DNA of 7,575 nt. Origin: Rhodobiaceae bacterium. GTDB lineage: Bacteria; Pseudomonadota; Alphaproteobacteria; RS24. The stretch spans positions 1 through 7,575 of the forward strand of contig NYTN01000043.1 of the NCBI GenBank assembly GCA_002683515.1. The letters are read 5' to 3'. The notes under the pieces are model-generated. The model was given only the letters and a program-made list of their open reading frames with translations. It did not search any database and was not told the origin of the DNA. Positions 6,658 through 7,575 of this stretch are shown piece by piece (within the stretch, counting starts at the first letter, position 1; each line of letters begins with the position of its first letter). Made by a program: the position numbers and the translations under genes.

Positions 6658-7209
6658 CTACATTAATATTAATTTATCTTCGAGTTCTGATACAGCACGG
6701 TCTGCGCGCCGTTCCAGAACAGTCGAAAAAGCAATGCCAGCTACTGCAGTTACAAGGCCGGCCATTGTTGGCAATGTTGCTTTGGATATGCCCGCAGCCA
6801 TGGCTCTAGCATTTCCTGACCCAGTAATCGCCATCACATCAAACACTTCTACCATGCCCGTTACGGTCCCTACGAGACCTAGAAGAGGCGATAAGGCAAC
6901 AAGTGCTTTAATCGAGCCCATATTTCTTTGAGCACCGATTTTAGCGATTGAGATAAGTTGCTCCCTAATACGGTGAGCTGTCCAAGATTTATGATCGCTA
7001 CGTGCGTTCCAAGTACTCAGTGTTTCATCGTGCACTAGCACAAATCCGCGTTTGAAGTAACTGAAACGCTCGTAAATTAATCCCATAAGTATGACATTAA
7101 CAATCATGATGACAAATAGGACATTGCCACCCATCTCAAGGAAATCCCTAACGCCACGAATGGCGTTGAGGGGATTAAGAAACAGCCAGATGATCTCGCT
7201 GAATTCCAT
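6658..7209 (-). CDS. exbB2: ExbB2-like MotA/TolQ/ExbB proton-channel protein (TonB2 system)
   Basis: Inner-membrane proton-channel subunit that pairs with ExbD and TonB. At 183 residues it is short, in line with ExbB2 forms rather than E. coli ExbB (244). It has three membrane segments: about 28-46, followed by IYERF (45-49), then about 102-125 containing SPLLGLVGTVTGM (107-119), and about 145-165. Channel-lining threonines are conserved: T115 in GTVTGM and T148 in GISKATLPTMAGLVTAV (140-156) match E. coli T148 and T181 by motif. A cytoplasmic loop with charged residues lies between the first two helices. AGGAG six bases before the ATG supports the start, and the gene follows the TtpC-like gene by 13 bases. 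The call as ExbB rather than TolQ rests on the exbD-tonB neighbours. Confidence 0.94.
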   Translation of the reverse strand: MEFSEIIWLFLNPLNAIRGVRDFLEMGGNVLFVIMIVNVILMGLIYERFSYFKRGFVLVHDETLSTWNARSDHKSWTAHRIREQLISIAKIGAQRNMGSIKALVALSPLLGLVGTVTGMVEVFDVMAITGSGNARAMAAGISKATLPTMAGLVTAVAGIAFSTVLERRADRAVSELEDKLILM

Positions 7210-7222
7210 GCTAAACTCCTAC

Positions 7223-7575
7223 CTATCGACCTTTATTGGATTCAGCATGCGCGGCAACAAGGCCGGTAGCTTGCTCTTCAAGGATTTGAACAACTTCACG
7301 AGAGCGTGAGGCTGCAACCGAATGAAGTAACAATGTCGGAATAGCAACACAAAGACCCAGAACAGTTGTCATGAGAGCTTGTGAAATACCACCAGCCATG
7401 AGTTTCGGATCGCCCGTACCAAACAATGTAATCGCTTGGAAGGTCAGGATCATACCTGTCACCGTACCCAAAAGACCGAGCAATGGTGCAACACCTGAAA
7501 TTAGCTTAATGGTGCTCAACCCGCGCTCAAGCGCTGGCATCTCTTTTAAGATTGCATCATCAAGTTTTTCTTCAA
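7223..7575 (-). CDS. TtpC-like MotA/TolQ/ExbB family protein, C-terminal 116 residues, cut by window edge
   Basis: The frame is open to the window end; the visible part begins E-E-K-L-D-D-A-I-L and ends with a TAG at 7225-7223. It covers the last two membrane helices of a MotA/TolQ/ExbB protein: GVAPLLGLLGTVTGMI and GISQALMTTVLGLCVAIPTLLL, with the conserved channel threonines, then a cytoplasmic tail. The stretch MPALERGLSTIKLIS just before the first helix is typical of TtpC, the second ExbB-like protein of Vibrio TonB2 systems, which carries a long periplasmic N-terminal extension. A second ExbB-family gene directly before exbB2 also fits TtpC. An ATG at 7540 lies inside conserved sequence and is not the real start. 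The extension itself is outside the window, so the TtpC assignment is from context and motif. Confidence 0.85.
   Translation of the reverse strand, partial: EEKLDDAILKEMPALERGLSTIKLISGVAPLLGLLGTVTGMILTFQAITLFGTGDPKLMAGGISQALMTTVLGLCVAIPTLLLHSVAASRSREVVQILEEQATGLVAAHAESNKGR

Noticed and set aside
6275..6931. Long plus-strand open frame of 218 codons
   Set aside because: It lies antisense across exbD2 and exbB2, both of which have clear family motifs and ribosome-binding sites. Its translation shows no recognisable domain, and its composition follows from the opposite strand.
7223..7540. Treating the ATG at 7540 as the start of a 105-residue gene
   Set aside because: The frame continues upstream to the window edge with family-typical sequence, so this Met is internal and the gene is 5'-truncated by the window.

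Overview
The window reads as a stretch of chromosome from an alphaproteobacterium with AT-leaning codon use, probably aquatic or marine. This is inferred from the style of GlmU and GlmS, a long DmdC/FadE-type acyl-CoA dehydrogenase, and a TonB2-type transport-energising cluster. I cannot fix the genus. Every gene I can support lies on the minus strand, so the biological reading order runs from high to low coordinates. There are no RNA genes, insertion sequences, CRISPR arrays or clear factor-independent terminators, and no gene-free stretch longer than 110 bases.

Region 1 (7575 down to 4318) is a compact operon for a TonB2-type energy-transduction system. It holds the C-terminal end of a TtpC-like MotA/TolQ/ExbB protein cut by the window edge, then an ExbB2-like protein, an ExbD2-like protein, a short TonB2-like protein, and a secreted TPR-repeat protein. 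Gaps between these genes are 13, 11, 14 and 2 bases, each with a visible Shine-Dalgarno sequence. The order matches the tonB2 clusters described in Vibrio and other marine bacteria. The expected job is to harness the proton gradient so that TonB can energise outer-membrane receptors; no receptor is in the window to show the substrate.

Region 2 (4317 to 2472) is a 97-base leader with a small inverted repeat, followed by one 582-residue acyl-CoA dehydrogenase of the DmdC/FadE-like type carrying the extra C-terminal domain. Its substrate cannot be told from context.

Region 3 (2471 to 1) is a 110-base gap holding a 25-bp AT-rich dyad, then glmU and glmS. The two genes are 2 bases apart, and glmS is cut by the window start. 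Together they supply both ends of the UDP-N-acetylglucosamine route for peptidoglycan and lipopolysaccharide: GlmS makes glucosamine-6-phosphate, and GlmU acetylates glucosamine-1-phosphate and uridylylates the product.

Most of the window is ordinary housekeeping and transport. The observation most worth checking is at the glmU/glmS junction. A dnaX-type slippery heptamer (A_AAA_AAG) sits in the correct phase three codons before the glmU stop, and a -1 slip there would read straight into glmS. It may well be chance from lysine codons. Secondary observations are two dyads in the intergenic gaps, a tiny ORF overlapping the glmU start, an Asn-to-Asp change at a GlmU metal-ligand position, and a TonB2 membrane anchor with no histidine.
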